This document shows positions 38,353 to 47,431 of a stretch of DNA of 64,000 bases, in pieces. The stretch is from Campylobacter sp. RM16187. Its GTDB lineage: Bacteria; Campylobacterota; Campylobacteria; Campylobacterales; Campylobacteraceae. The notes beneath the pieces are model-generated. The model worked only from the letters and a program-made list of their open reading frames with translations. It searched no databases and was not told the DNA's origin. Every line of letters begins with the position of its first letter. Position 1 is the first letter of the stretch. The stretch spans positions 558,001 to 622,000 of the forward strand of contig NZ_CP012549.1 in assembly GCF_025319965.1 (NCBI RefSeq). The letters are read 5' to 3'. The position numbers and the translations under genes are program-made.

Positions 38353-39024
38353 TTATTCAAGAGACTTGACAACTTTTATATTTGCTGCTATTTGCATGTG
38401 ACGTAAAAATACCAGATGATAAAAGTCCCCGTTATGCCAAGGCGCGTCGTAAGTTTGTACCAGATCGCTTACTACTATAACTTCGCGTTTGATGTTTTTT
38501 TCGTTCGCGCTTAGCTTGATATGAAGCGCAAGGTTATAGACACAAAGATCGGTGCAGTCGCCAAAGATGACAAAGGTATCAACGTGCCTATTTTGCTCTA
38601 AATAGGTGTTAAATCCGTCGCAATACGCCGAACTTATCGAGTTTTTGTAAAAAATTTTAATCTCGTCAAAAAAATCTAAATTTTTAAGCTCATCTATCGT
38701 CTCAGCCTCGTTTGTGCCGGCTACCGCATGTGGCGGAAACGCGTCAAATTCACTTGCTTCTTCGCCGTGATTATCTTGGATCAAGATGAAATTTTTAAAG
38801 CCAAACTCATCATGCGCTCTTTTAAAAGTATCCGCCAAATACTTTGCCATAGCGCCAACTCTTGGGCTAGATAGCGCGCCCTCACAGCAAAAGCCGTTTA
38901 TCATATCCACGCTTACAAAAGCGGTATTTTTGCCGCCGTCTTTAAGCAGCTGGGCCATTTTAAGAGGCTTTAGCTCCTCGTGCCAAATTTCTAGTTCGTC
39001 TAAAATTTTTGCGTCTAGTTTCAT
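38353..39024 (-). CDS. Isochorismatase-like cysteine hydrolase (nicotinamidase type)
   Basis: A 223-residue protein of the cysteine hydrolase superfamily. The catalytic triad is visible as D40 (VSVDMINGF), K127 (IFYKNSISSA) and C161 (FGDCTDLCVYNLAL). Metal-site candidates are in IQDNHGEEASEFDAFPPHAVAGT, with the D-x-H/HxxxxxxE pattern typical of nicotinamidase-like enzymes. A role in NAD salvage is plausible but unproven. It is on the minus strand, downstream of flgS and convergent with the GNAT gene. Confidence 0.82.
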   Translation of the reverse strand: MKLDAKILDELEIWHEELKPLKMAQLLKDGGKNTAFVSVDMINGFCCEGALSSPRVGAMAKYLADTFKRAHDEFGFKNFILIQDNHGEEASEFDAFPPHAVAGTNEAETIDELKNLDFFDEIKIFYKNSISSAYCDGFNTYLEQNRHVDTFVIFGDCTDLCVYNLALHIKLSANEKNIKREVIVVSDLVQTYDAPWHNGDFYHLVFLRHMQIAANIKVVKSLE

Positions 39025-39048
39025 TTTTTCCTTTCAAATTTGATAAAT

Positions 39049-40047
39049 TTACTCGCTCTTTGCCTTATAAATCGGCAAATTTATACAAAATCGCTTTGGA
39101 TTTAGCATGATCTCGATACTTCCTTTGTGCGCGTTTATGATCTGCAAACACAGATGAAGTCCAAGCCCGTTGCCCTTAAGTTTGCTTGTCTTAAACGGCT
39201 CAAAGACGATCGCAGCGTTTGCGATATCTACACCGCTATCTTGCACGATAAATTTATGCTCATCCGCCGTTTTTTCATAATCTAGCGTGATCTGTCCGCT
39301 ATCATCATCACTCTCTTCGATTGCGTCAATCGCGTTAAAAAGCATATTTTGAAAGACCATCGCAAGCAGGTCTTTATCGCCGTTATAGTAGGCGTTTGGA
39401 AAATTTAGCTTGAAATTTATCTCTTTTGAGTAAGCATAGTAGGCGATAGCCTCCTCGCACTCGCTTTTTAGCTCGCTAAAGTTAAACACGCTAGGATTTA
39501 TGCTAAGCCCTTTTGTAAAAAGCAAAGTCGCCTTGATGATACGCTCGACGCGCCAAATCGCTCTTTGGATCTCGCTTGCTACGGGCGTGGTGCGTTCATC
39601 CGCTCTTTTTAAAAGCGTTGAAGTTAGAAGTGAGATAGAGCCTATGGGATTTCTTATCTCATGAGCCAAATGGGCGGCTACTTGCCCCATGGAGGCTAGA
39701 CGCTCGGTGCGCTTTTCTTTGGTGATATCGGTTGCCGAGATGATTTTCTTACCGTTTTTTTGAGTGGTTTTTATGAGGTAAATTTGTCCGTGTAGTTCGA
39801 TTTCTTCGCTATCTTCTTTTATAAATTTTAGCAAATGAGGAACTTTAAGCGCTTCTGAGTTTTGCAAGAAAATTTCGCCGTTTTCATCGATAACCCAGAT
39901 AGCAGTGGGTAAAATTTCCACGATCTCTTTTATGAAATTTTGCAAATTTGTGTATGAATTTGTGAGGTTTTTATACTCTTGCTCGATCAGATAGGTCTGC
40001 TCTATAAGGCTTTTTAAACCGTCTTGTATGCTTGTCTTTTCATCCAT
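39049..40047 (-). CDS. flgS: Sensor histidine kinase FlgS (flagellar regulation)
   Basis: A cytosolic two-component kinase of 332 residues that in Campylobacter phosphorylates FlgR to switch on sigma-54 flagellar genes. An N-terminal coiled coil and PAS-like region (LPTAIWVIDENGEIFLQNSEA) precede the H box HLAHEIRNPIGSISL with the phosphorylated histidine at about 129. The N box (FQNMLFNAIDAIEE) and G2 box (KGNGLGLHLCLQI) complete the ATPase domain. No membrane helix is present, as expected for FlgS. The sequence closely resembles C. jejuni FlgS as I remember it. It overlaps the upstream DUF234-like gene by 8 bases. Confidence 0.9.
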   Translation of the reverse strand: MDEKTSIQDGLKSLIEQTYLIEQEYKNLTNSYTNLQNFIKEIVEILPTAIWVIDENGEIFLQNSEALKVPHLLKFIKEDSEEIELHGQIYLIKTTQKNGKKIISATDITKEKRTERLASMGQVAAHLAHEIRNPIGSISLLTSTLLKRADERTTPVASEIQRAIWRVERIIKATLLFTKGLSINPSVFNFSELKSECEEAIAYYAYSKEINFKLNFPNAYYNGDKDLLAMVFQNMLFNAIDAIEESDDDSGQITLDYEKTADEHKFIVQDSGVDIANAAIVFEPFKTSKLKGNGLGLHLCLQIINAHKGSIEIMLNPKRFCINLPIYKAKSE

Positions 40048-40930
40048 TTATCAGCTCCTCAAAATCACTCATATTAAAAAGCATCACTCGCTCGTCTTTT
40101 AATCTCTCAAGCTCTTTGCTAAAGCCACTCTTTGAAAAAAGTGCAAATTTATACGGTTCAAGCTGCAATCTGTTGCACTTTTTAGCAAGCAAATTTAGCA
40201 CATTTTTGCATATCTTATGCTCTTTAAATTTCGCCTCTCCGACTACTGTCTGCTCGTTAATTTTTAAAAACAGATCGATCTCAACCTCTCTTGTCCACAG
40301 GCTGCTTACTCTATCAAATTCTACGCCAAATTTGTGCGCCAAAAGCTCCCTGCAAATAAGCTCAAATCCAAAACTCGCATAATCATCAAAATTCGCCCTT
40401 ATATCACGCATCACGTTATCAAATTTAGCCTCTTCAAGCAGGCTTAAATTTGGCTCTATAAACCTAAACCAAAACCTCGTAAAGTTGTCGTTAAAGCGGA
40501 TTTTATCCTCTACCTGATATCTTCTTAAATGCTTTTTTAAAAGCTGTCCTTTTGGCGCTTTTATAGGCTTTTCAAGGCTCTTTTCGACACTTATAAGTTC
40601 TCTTTCAAAAAGCTCTTTATAAACTCTTTTTGCTACTTGTTGAGAGAAAATTTTATAGATATTAAACCGCTTTCGATCGCTCTTTGCAAGACGCATTAGC
40701 GCAAGGCTAAGTTCGTTTTTAAGAGGACTATCAAAGCTAAATTTCGGCTTTAAATTTTGAAATTCTCTTACTATGCAAACCTCAATCGCCTCAAAAACAT
40801 CGTAAAAATTTAAGCTTATATCATGAGCGTCAAAAACACAGTGGAAATTTATAAGCTCGTGTATATCAAGGTGTTTGAAGCGCTCGTAAGAGGATTTTAG
40901 AGTGTGGATTTGCTCTCCTTTTTGACCCAT
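40040..40930 (-). CDS. DUF234-like protein with PD-(D/E)XK nuclease-like C-terminus
   Basis: A 296-residue protein whose C-terminal third matches the DUF234 pattern found at the end of some archaeal and bacterial DEXX-box ATPases: FGFELICRELL, then WTREVEIDLFLKINEQTVVGEAKF. The spacing E-x-E-I-D ... G-E-A-K is that of a PD-(D/E)XK restriction-like fold. No ATPase domain is attached. It overlaps flgS by 8 bases, so the two are translationally coupled. C. jejuni has a gene of unknown function at this position, from memory. Function unknown. Confidence 0.65.
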   Translation of the reverse strand: MGQKGEQIHTLKSSYERFKHLDIHELINFHCVFDAHDISLNFYDVFEAIEVCIVREFQNLKPKFSFDSPLKNELSLALMRLAKSDRKRFNIYKIFSQQVAKRVYKELFERELISVEKSLEKPIKAPKGQLLKKHLRRYQVEDKIRFNDNFTRFWFRFIEPNLSLLEEAKFDNVMRDIRANFDDYASFGFELICRELLAHKFGVEFDRVSSLWTREVEIDLFLKINEQTVVGEAKFKEHKICKNVLNLLAKKCNRLQLEPYKFALFSKSGFSKELERLKDERVMLFNMSDFEELING

Positions 40931-40978
40931 TTTAGCACACTTTTGGTTATAATTACTTTTAAAAACGAAGGCGAGAAT

Positions 40979-42298
40979 GTGCTAAATTTGGACGAAGTTA
41001 GAAAAAATATCATTTTAAAAGATGGAATTTACTATTTTGACTATACGGCCTCCGGGCTTGCTTACGAGCCTATCGAAAAAGAGGTTTTAAAATTTCTAAG
41101 AACTTACGCCAATACACATTCTGACAGCTCTTCAAGCGCGATTTTAACCCAGCGCAGATACGAAAACGCTAGAAGCGAGCTTAAAAATTTGCTTGGTCTT
41201 GGCGATGAGTTTTATCTCATAGGTTGTGGAAGCGGAGCAAGTGCTGCGATCAAAAAATTTCAAGAGATCATGGGTATATACATACCGCCAAAAACACGCG
41301 AAAGATACCGTATAAAGGCGCTTTCAAATTTGCCTTTAGTTATCGTGGGGCCTTACGAACACCACTCAAACGAAGTTAGCTTTCGCGAAGGGATGTGCGA
41401 TGTCGTTAGAATAGGGCTTGATGAAGACGGCTTAGTTGATTTTAAGATGCTTGAGCGCGTGCTTGAGATGAATAAAAACCGCGAGATCATCGCCTCTTTT
41501 AGTGTAGCTTCAAACGTGACAGGCGTCATTAGCGATTATAAAAGAGTTTATGAGCTAGTTAAGGCTAGGGGCGGAGCGCTTGCGCTTGATGCTTCAAGCA
41601 TTAGCGCTTATGCAAATGTTGATAGTAGATACTTTGACGCGCTGTTTCTAGCGCCTCATAAGCTGCTTGGCGGAGTTGGAAGTTGTGGGCTTTTAGCGAT
41701 TAAAAAAACTCTTGCAACTAGCAACGAGCCTACCTTTGCGGCCGGCGGAACGGTGGCTTATGTAAGCAGGACTAGCCATCAGTTTGTAAAAAACTTTGAG
41801 CAACTAGAAGAGGGCGGTACTCCGGGCATAATCCAGATGATAAGGGCAAATTTAGCCTACAAGCTTAGAAACGAGATCGGCTTTGAGCGCATTAAAGAGC
41901 GCGAAAATGAGCTTAGCGAGCTTTTTGAAAATGAGCTTGATGGTATCGATGACGTGATTTGCTACTCGCCTAAAAATTTGTCTCGCGTGCCGATATTTGC
42001 GTTTAATATTCGCGGAGTTTCACCTTATGACTTTGCGGCTACTCTTAGCAACGACTTTGGTATCCAAACTCGCGCAGGATGCGCTTGTGCCGGGCCTTAC
42101 GGTCATGATCTGCTTGGGCTTAAGGATAATCTTGTCTTTGATAAAAAGCCGGGCTGGGTCAGGGTAAGCCTTCACTACACGCACACAAAGGATGATGTGC
42201 TCTATCTTGTTGAAGCGATTAAAAAAAGTATCGATAAGCATAAAAACGCTTGGGGCGAGGAGCTTGCGCTTCACTCGATATTTGCAGGTAAAATTTGA
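40979..42298 (+). CDS. Class V aminotransferase / cysteine desulfurase-like PLP enzyme
   Basis: A 439-residue PLP enzyme. The cofactor lysine is in FLAPHKLLGGVGSCG, preceded by the aspartate motif LALDASSISAYA, and the C-terminal loop TRAGCACAGPYGHDLLG carries cysteines at the place of the active-site Cys of group II desulfurases or selenocysteine lyases. The N-terminal FDYTASGLAYEPIEKEV is typical. I choose GTG 40979 because it follows GAAGG with good spacing; the frame is open upstream to 40904 but that part overlaps the divergent gene. Whether it acts on cysteine, selenocysteine or another amino acid is not clear. Confidence 0.82.
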   Translation: MLNLDEVRKNIILKDGIYYFDYTASGLAYEPIEKEVLKFLRTYANTHSDSSSSAILTQRRYENARSELKNLLGLGDEFYLIGCGSGASAAIKKFQEIMGIYIPPKTRERYRIKALSNLPLVIVGPYEHHSNEVSFREGMCDVVRIGLDEDGLVDFKMLERVLEMNKNREIIASFSVASNVTGVISDYKRVYELVKARGGALALDASSISAYANVDSRYFDALFLAPHKLLGGVGSCGLLAIKKTLATSNEPTFAAGGTVAYVSRTSHQFVKNFEQLEEGGTPGIIQMIRANLAYKLRNEIGFERIKERENELSELFENELDGIDDVICYSPKNLSRVPIFAFNIRGVSPYDFAATLSNDFGIQTRAGCACAGPYGHDLLGLKDNLVFDKKPGWVRVSLHYTHTKDDVLYLVEAIKKSIDKHKNAWGEELALHSIFAGKI

Positions 42299-42302
42299 TA
42301 AT

Positions 42303-42905
42303 TTATAAAAATCTGCTTAGGTTTTTATAGTTTTCGCTTATGCTCTCAGGTCTATAAAGAGCTGAGATAACGGCGATAAGATCAACTTCCAGAGATAAAA
42401 TTTGATCTATGTTTTGAGCGTTTATGCCGCCGATTACGCAGATTGGTATGGCTAAAATTTCTTTAGCTTGCAGTATGGTTTCAAAAGAGCACCTTATCGC
42501 GGCAGGCTTTGTAGGGCTTGAAAAAACGCTGCCAAATGCTACGTAGCTTGCTCCCTCGTCTTGCGCCTTAATGGCTAAATTTATGTCGTTATAACAGCTT
42601 ACGCCGATAAATACATCCTTGCCTAAAATTTCTCGCACGGCTTTTATATCGCCGTCATCTTTGCCGATATGAACGCATTTTGCTCCGATTTGTTTAGCGA
42701 AAGCCACATCGTCATTTACGATAAATTTTGCTTTAAAATCATTGCAAAGAGATAGCAGCTCGCGTGCTAAATTCTCGTTTTTGTAAGCTTTTTTGCTTCT
42801 ATACTGAAAATATTTTATCCCACACTCTAAAATTTCACGAGCCTGCTTTAAGATAGTCTCATCAGGAGTTAAAATATCATCGCTGATTGCGTAAATTTTA
42901 GACAA
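42303..42905 (-). CDS. thiE: Thiamine phosphate synthase
   Basis: Couples HMP-pyrophosphate and thiazole phosphate to thiamine phosphate. A 200-residue TIM barrel with KYFQYRSKKA (pyrophosphate site), FIVNDDVAFAKQIGA, VHIGKDDGD and YVAFGSVFSSPTKP, the standard ThiE signatures. IPICVIGGINAQNI contributes the phosphate loop. TenI-like regulators share the fold; the complete motif set favours ThiE. It is last in a minus-strand run after the ABC transporter genes, 29 bases downstream of the SNase-like gene. I see no TPP riboswitch. Confidence 0.85.
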   Translation of the reverse strand: MSKIYAISDDILTPDETILKQAREILECGIKYFQYRSKKAYKNENLARELLSLCNDFKAKFIVNDDVAFAKQIGAKCVHIGKDDGDIKAVREILGKDVFIGVSCYNDINLAIKAQDEGASYVAFGSVFSSPTKPAAIRCSFETILQAKEILAIPICVIGGINAQNIDQILSLEVDLIAVISALYRPESISENYKNLSRFL

Positions 42906-42934
42906 ATATTACTTCCTTATTTGATTTTCATATA

Positions 42935-43564
42935 TCATTCGCCAAAATCCCTTCCAAAATCCTCTCCAAACTGCTTACGAAACTCTATTATGATCTTTGG
43001 CTTTTCTTCTTCTAGTGTTTTTGTAGAGTTTATCTCTTTTGGCTTTTCCGGTTCTTTTGCTTCAGATTTTTTACCACTTAGGCACTCAAAAATTTTAGGA
43101 AATTTCTTCTCGATTTCACTCTTTTTTTTATCAAGTTTTATTTTTTTATACTCTTTTGTTGTTGGTATTGCAAGTGAATATTTTACGAGAGTCTTATTTA
43201 AAATTTTACTTTCATTGCTTACTTCGCAGAGCCATCTATCTCCTAAGCTTTTATTGGACGATATATAGAAATTTTGTCCCGGTTTGATAAATTTATAGAT
43301 TTGATCTTTGTAAAAGATATTAAATTCTTCAATTAGCTTTTTATCTTTTGTGCATTTTTCAACATCATAAAATTCGATTCCATATAGTTTGCAAGGTGCT
43401 GTTTTAAGAATATTTATTTTAAAAACAAAAGTATCCTCAATCTTCTCCGTAAATAGAGCAACTACTCTTTCTTTAGCGAGAACTTGAATTTGAAGTATAA
43501 AGAATATAGATACAAAGGTTGCGCAACCTTTAAAACTTGGTTTAAAAATTGCGCATAGATTCAT
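42935..43564 (-). CDS. Secreted protein with degenerate SNase-like domain
   Basis: A 209-residue exported protein (signal-like CATFVSIFFILQIQVLA). The middle resembles a staphylococcal-nuclease (OB) fold in pattern: CKLYGIEFYDVE where active nucleases have RLxGIDxPE, and SLGDRWLCEVSNESKILNKTLVKYSLA where they have DxYGRxLAxV...LVxxGLA. Key catalytic R/D residues are not conserved, so nuclease activity is doubtful. The C-terminus is a K/E/P-rich low-complexity tail. Its ATG overlaps the stop of the ABC binding-protein gene (TAATG), so it is translated with that operon. The SNase comparison is my inference. Confidence 0.6.
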   Translation of the reverse strand: MNLCAIFKPSFKGCATFVSIFFILQIQVLAKERVVALFTEKIEDTFVFKINILKTAPCKLYGIEFYDVEKCTKDKKLIEEFNIFYKDQIYKFIKPGQNFYISSNKSLGDRWLCEVSNESKILNKTLVKYSLAIPTTKEYKKIKLDKKKSEIEKKFPKIFECLSGKKSEAKEPEKPKEINSTKTLEEEKPKIIIEFRKQFGEDFGRDFGE

Positions 43565-44280
43565 TATTTGAGATCGTATTTTTCTAAAAGCTTGTCGTAA
43601 GTTCCATCTTTTTTAATATCTTCTAGAGCGACATTTATCTTTTCTATAAGTTCTTTTTGTTTATCTTTATCAAATGCCATAGAAAAGCCTTCGCTTCCGT
43701 CTGATTCTTTGTAAAACTCCACTAAATCGGGATTTTGTTTTAGATACCCATAGCCAATAGAGCTATCAAGTATCACAGCATCCATTTTCCCAGCTTTTAG
43801 ACCAAGGATTAGTGGCACTGTTTCTTCTGCAGGCACCACTTTTACTCCATCTATTTCTTTTGCCGCAATTTCTTGTACTGTTCCTAGCTGAACGCCTACT
43901 TTTTTGTCTTTAAGGCTTTTTTTATCTGCTACTTTATTGTTGTTTTTCTTCTTTAGATATATATTTTCTGTAGAATAGTAAGAATTTGTAAAGTCGATAG
44001 ACTTTCTTCTCTCATCAGTTGCACTCATAGCACTTGCTACGCCATCTATTTTGCCCGCTTTTAGAGCCGGAATGATTCCATCAAAGCTCATGTTTACGAA
44101 TTTATATTCAAATCCTACTCTTTTTGATAGCTCTTGAACTAAATCTATATCAAAGCCGGTAATTTTATTTTGATCGTTTATAAATTCAAACGGCGGATAG
44201 TTGGCAGCTGTGCCTATTTTAAGCTCGGTAGCTCCAAGCCAAACAAAAGACGCTAAAAACAAAGCAAACAATTTTTTCAT
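43564..44280 (-). CDS. Polar amino acid ABC transporter, periplasmic binding protein
   Basis: Periplasmic solute-binding protein of 238 residues. The signal peptide is KKLFALFLASFVWLGATE. The mature part begins LKIGTAANYPPFEFINDQNKITGFDIDLV, the signature of family 3 binding proteins, and contains IDFTNSYYSTE. The ligand is probably a polar or basic amino acid; sequence alone does not settle it. ATPase and permease genes lie directly upstream, so this is the third gene of the operon. The ribosome site AAAAGGAG is strong. Confidence 0.92.
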   Translation of the reverse strand: MKKLFALFLASFVWLGATELKIGTAANYPPFEFINDQNKITGFDIDLVQELSKRVGFEYKFVNMSFDGIIPALKAGKIDGVASAMSATDERRKSIDFTNSYYSTENIYLKKKNNNKVADKKSLKDKKVGVQLGTVQEIAAKEIDGVKVVPAEETVPLILGLKAGKMDAVILDSSIGYGYLKQNPDLVEFYKESDGSEGFSMAFDKDKQKELIEKINVALEDIKKDGTYDKLLEKYDLK

Positions 44281-44321
44281 GCATACTCCTTTTGAAATTT
44301 GCTAATTATAATATAATAAAT

Positions 44322-45050
44322 TTAATGATTTAGAACTTTACTTAAAAATTCTTTTAAACGTTGATTTTGTGGATTTTCAAATACATTCTTAGGCTGATCA
44401 TCCACAGTAATTTTGCCGCCATCCATAAAAAATATTCTATTTGCAACATTTCTTGCAAATCCCATCTCGTGAGTAACGACAAGCATTGTTATACCCTTTG
44501 ATGCCACATCTCTCATTATATCAAGAACCTCGCCTATCATTTCAGGGTCAAGTGCTGATGTGGGCTCATCAAAAAGTATAACCTCTGGATTCATAGCTAA
44601 AGCCCTAGCTATAGCTATACGCTGCTTTTGACCACCTGAGAGCTTATGAGGAAATGCATCTTTTTTATCACTTAATCCTACGCTCTTAAGTAGTTCAAGT
44701 GCTTTTTTCTCGGCATCCGCTTCGCTCATTAGACCTGTTTTTATAGGTGCTAGAGTTAAATTTTCTAAAACGTTTTTGTTTGCGAATAGATTAAAGTGCT
44801 GAAAGACCATACTAACTTTTTGGCGAATTTTATTAATATCTGCTTTTTTGCTTAGTATATCTTCACCGTTTATCTTGATGTGTCCACTTGTTGGCTCTTC
44901 AAGACGGTTTATGCAACGTAAAAAGGTACTTTTACCTCCACCACTAGGACCTATTATGGCTATTACTTCGCCTTGTTTGATATCTACATTTATATCTTTT
45001 AAAACTTGCAGATCGCCGTAATTTTTATTTAAATTTCTAATCTCAATCAT
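44322..45050 (-). CDS. Polar amino acid ABC transporter, ATP-binding protein
   Basis: A 242-residue ABC ATPase of the polar amino acid uptake type (GlnQ/HisP-like). Walker A GPSGGGKST (34-42), Q loop VFQHFNLF, signature LSGGQKQR, Walker B VILFDEPTSALDPE and the switch histidine in LVVTHEMGFA are all present. It overlaps the permease gene by 8 bases and precedes the binding protein. Confidence 0.95.
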   Translation of the reverse strand: MIEIRNLNKNYGDLQVLKDINVDIKQGEVIAIIGPSGGGKSTFLRCINRLEEPTSGHIKINGEDILSKKADINKIRQKVSMVFQHFNLFANKNVLENLTLAPIKTGLMSEADAEKKALELLKSVGLSDKKDAFPHKLSGGQKQRIAIARALAMNPEVILFDEPTSALDPEMIGEVLDIMRDVASKGITMLVVTHEMGFARNVANRIFFMDGGKITVDDQPKNVFENPQNQRLKEFLSKVLNH

Positions 45051-45750
45051 GTCTATTTAGTCTCTCTTCAAGCTTTTTAGCCAGGAATGAAAGTGTTTTA
45101 ATACTTACGTAATAAACTACTCCGGTAAAAATTATCGGTTTTGGATTGTAAAATACGGCTTGTAGGCTTTTGCTCTGCATTGTAATATCAACTACGCTAA
45201 TAAATCCAACTACCGATGTCTCTTTAAAAAGCGAGATAAACTCATTTGCAAGAGCCGGCAGGATATTTTTGGTTGCCTGAGGGAAAACCACCTCTCTCAT
45301 TGATATGCCGTAGTTTAGCCCCATTGCGCGAGCCGCTTCCATTTGACCTTTATCCACGCTATTTACTCCGCCTCTTACTATTTCGGCTACATATGCGGAG
45401 CTGTTTAGTCCAAGAGCTATTATGGCTACGTAAAAGTTATCACTCCATGTAGCGAAAATCACTACGGAAAATATTAAGAGCTGTAATAGTATAGGTGTTC
45501 CGCGTAATATATCTATATATTCATCGATTATAAAATTTAAAATTTTGATATTTAAAAATTTTAAAAACGCTAGAGTAAAACCTAACGCTATTCCTATTAA
45601 AATTCCGCCTGATGCAAGACCTAGAGTTACACCGTAGCTTTTAAGATAAGCCATACGTTGAATTTCGTTCATTTCGGTAGGGTAGAAGTAGTATGTGCCA
45701 AATCCTACTATAAAAATAAAGAATAAAAATTTAAAAAATCTCTCGTTCAA
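45043..45750 (-). CDS. Polar amino acid ABC transporter, permease
   Basis: A 235-residue inner-membrane permease with about five helices and the EAA-type loop EAARAMGLNYGISMREVVFPQA typical of the HisMQ family. The upstream half includes DILRGTPILLQLLIF, also diagnostic. The start is TTG after AAAAGGT. It is the first gene of the minus-strand operon permease-ATPase-binding protein-SNase-like protein, and diverges from putP over a 190-bp AT-rich region. Confidence 0.92.
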   Translation of the reverse strand: MNERFFKFLFFIFIVGFGTYYFYPTEMNEIQRMAYLKSYGVTLGLASGGILIGIALGFTLAFLKFLNIKILNFIIDEYIDILRGTPILLQLLIFSVVIFATWSDNFYVAIIALGLNSSAYVAEIVRGGVNSVDKGQMEAARAMGLNYGISMREVVFPQATKNILPALANEFISLFKETSVVGFISVVDITMQSKSLQAVFYNPKPIIFTGVVYYVSIKTLSFLAKKLEERLNRHD

Positions 45751-45940
45751 TTTTTTACCTTTTTAAAGTGAAACATAAAACGTAGAATATACAAAAAAAA
45801 TAATATTTTTTTGCTTAAGTTGGGTTACTTTTTCGTAGAGAAGATGCTGAAATTTTTAAATAAATACTCCATATTTTTTAAATTTTAATAAATTAAATGC
45901 TACTATACTATTTTTAAATTTTATTACAGGGGCTTGATTT

Positions 45941-47431
45941 ATGGAGTTTAGCGCTTATATTGCGATTGCTATATATTTTGGATTTTTGCTTGTAGTGGGC
46001 AAATATGCTTATGACAAAAACGCCAGCATGAACGAATATTTGCTGGATAATCGCCGCTTAGGTCCCGTTGTGACCGCTCTTAGCGCGGGAGCTAGCGATA
46101 TGAGCGGTTGGATGTTGCTTGGTGTGCCGGGAGCTCTTTATGCAACGGGTATCGCAAACGTCTGGATAGCCATAGGACTGACTATAGGTGCGTATTGCAA
46201 CTACCTCTTTTTAGCTAAAAGGCTTCGCGTTTATACCGAAGTTGCAAGCGATAGCATAACTATTCCTGATTTTTTAGAAAACCGCTTTAAGGACAACACA
46301 AAAATTTTGCGTATAGTCTCAGGTGTCGTTATACTCGTGTTTTTTACGCTTTACGTAAGTAGCGGTATCATCGCGGGCGGCAAGAGCTTTGAGAGCTTTT
46401 TTGGACTTGATTTTAAGGTTGGAGCGATATTTACGCTATTTATTGTTGTGTTTTATACTTTTTTTGGCGGATTTAGAGCTGTTTGTATCACGGATGCGTT
46501 TCAAGGCTCGCTTATGTTTTTGGTGCTTGTTTTAGTGCCTGTTGTGGCTTACTTTAATATACAAATTCCCGATTCTTCAAGCTTTTGGAGTGAGGTTGGC
46601 AAATACAGCACCAGCCATCTTGATCTTTTCCACAATCAGACATTTTTAAGCATACTTGGGCTCATGGCTTGGGGGCTTGGATACTTCGGACAGCCTCACA
46701 TCATAGTGCGCTTTATGGCGATAAGAAGCTCCGCAGAGCTTGCGCAGGCACGCAGGATAGGCATAGGCTGGATGGCGCTTGGACTCATAGGTGCTATCAT
46801 GAGCGGGCTTATCGGATTTGTCTATTATAATCAGCTTGGCATGCCGCTAAAAGATCCTGAAACCGTGTTTTTAAAGCTTGGAGAGACTCTGTTTCATCCG
46901 TTTATCGTAGGAGTTATCATTTCAGCTGTTCTTTCAGCGATCATGAGCACGATTTCAAGCCAACTTTTAGTAAGTGCAAGCTCGGTTACAAAAGACTTTA
47001 TTCTAGCGTTTTATAAAAAAGAGGTAGATGAAAAGGCGCAAGTTGCATTTGGCAGATACGCTGTGGTTGCGGTTGCTTTGGTTGCAACGCTGCTGGCATT
47101 TAGCTCGACTGACACTGTGCTGGGAGTTGTTGGCAACGCTTGGGCCGGATTTGGCGCAAGCTTTGGACCTGTGCTTCTTTTTAGCCTTTATTGGAAGCGC
47201 ATGAGCGCACTTGCAGCGCTTGCCGGCATGATAGTTGGCGGCACGACGGTGCTTGCTTGGATATCGTTTGGACTAAATTCTTATGTGTATGAAATTTTGC
47301 CCGGGTTCGTTGCCTCAAGTATCGCTATCGTGTTTGTTAGTATGTGGGGTGAGGCGATAGATAAGATGACAAACGAGCCAAATCAACAAGTCGTGCAAGA
47401 CGAATTTGAAAAGATGAAAATGAGACTGTAG
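45941..47431 (+). CDS. putP: Sodium/proline symporter
   Basis: A 496-residue member of the solute:sodium symporter family importing proline with Na+. Typical PutP segments are LDNRRLGPVVTALSAGASDMSGWMLLG (the Na+ and proline site of helix 2), YTFFGGFRAVCITDAFQG, GLGYFGQPHIIVRFMA and STISSQLLVSASSVTKD. The closely related pantothenate or other SSS symporters are less likely. ATG follows ACAGGGG. No putA is present in the window. It touches the DUF2130 gene. Confidence 0.93.
   Translation: MEFSAYIAIAIYFGFLLVVGKYAYDKNASMNEYLLDNRRLGPVVTALSAGASDMSGWMLLGVPGALYATGIANVWIAIGLTIGAYCNYLFLAKRLRVYTEVASDSITIPDFLENRFKDNTKILRIVSGVVILVFFTLYVSSGIIAGGKSFESFFGLDFKVGAIFTLFIVVFYTFFGGFRAVCITDAFQGSLMFLVLVLVPVVAYFNIQIPDSSSFWSEVGKYSTSHLDLFHNQTFLSILGLMAWGLGYFGQPHIIVRFMAIRSSAELAQARRIGIGWMALGLIGAIMSGLIGFVYYNQLGMPLKDPETVFLKLGETLFHPFIVGVIISAVLSAIMSTISSQLLVSASSVTKDFILAFYKKEVDEKAQVAFGRYAVVAVALVATLLAFSSTDTVLGVVGNAWAGFGASFGPVLLFSLYWKRMSALAALAGMIVGGTTVLAWISFGLNSYVYEILPGFVASSIAIVFVSMWGEAIDKMTNEPNQQVVQDEFEKMKMRL

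Noticed and set aside
42303-42905. TPP riboswitch ahead of thiE
   Set aside because: Only 29 bases separate thiE from the preceding gene and no THI-box sequence is present.
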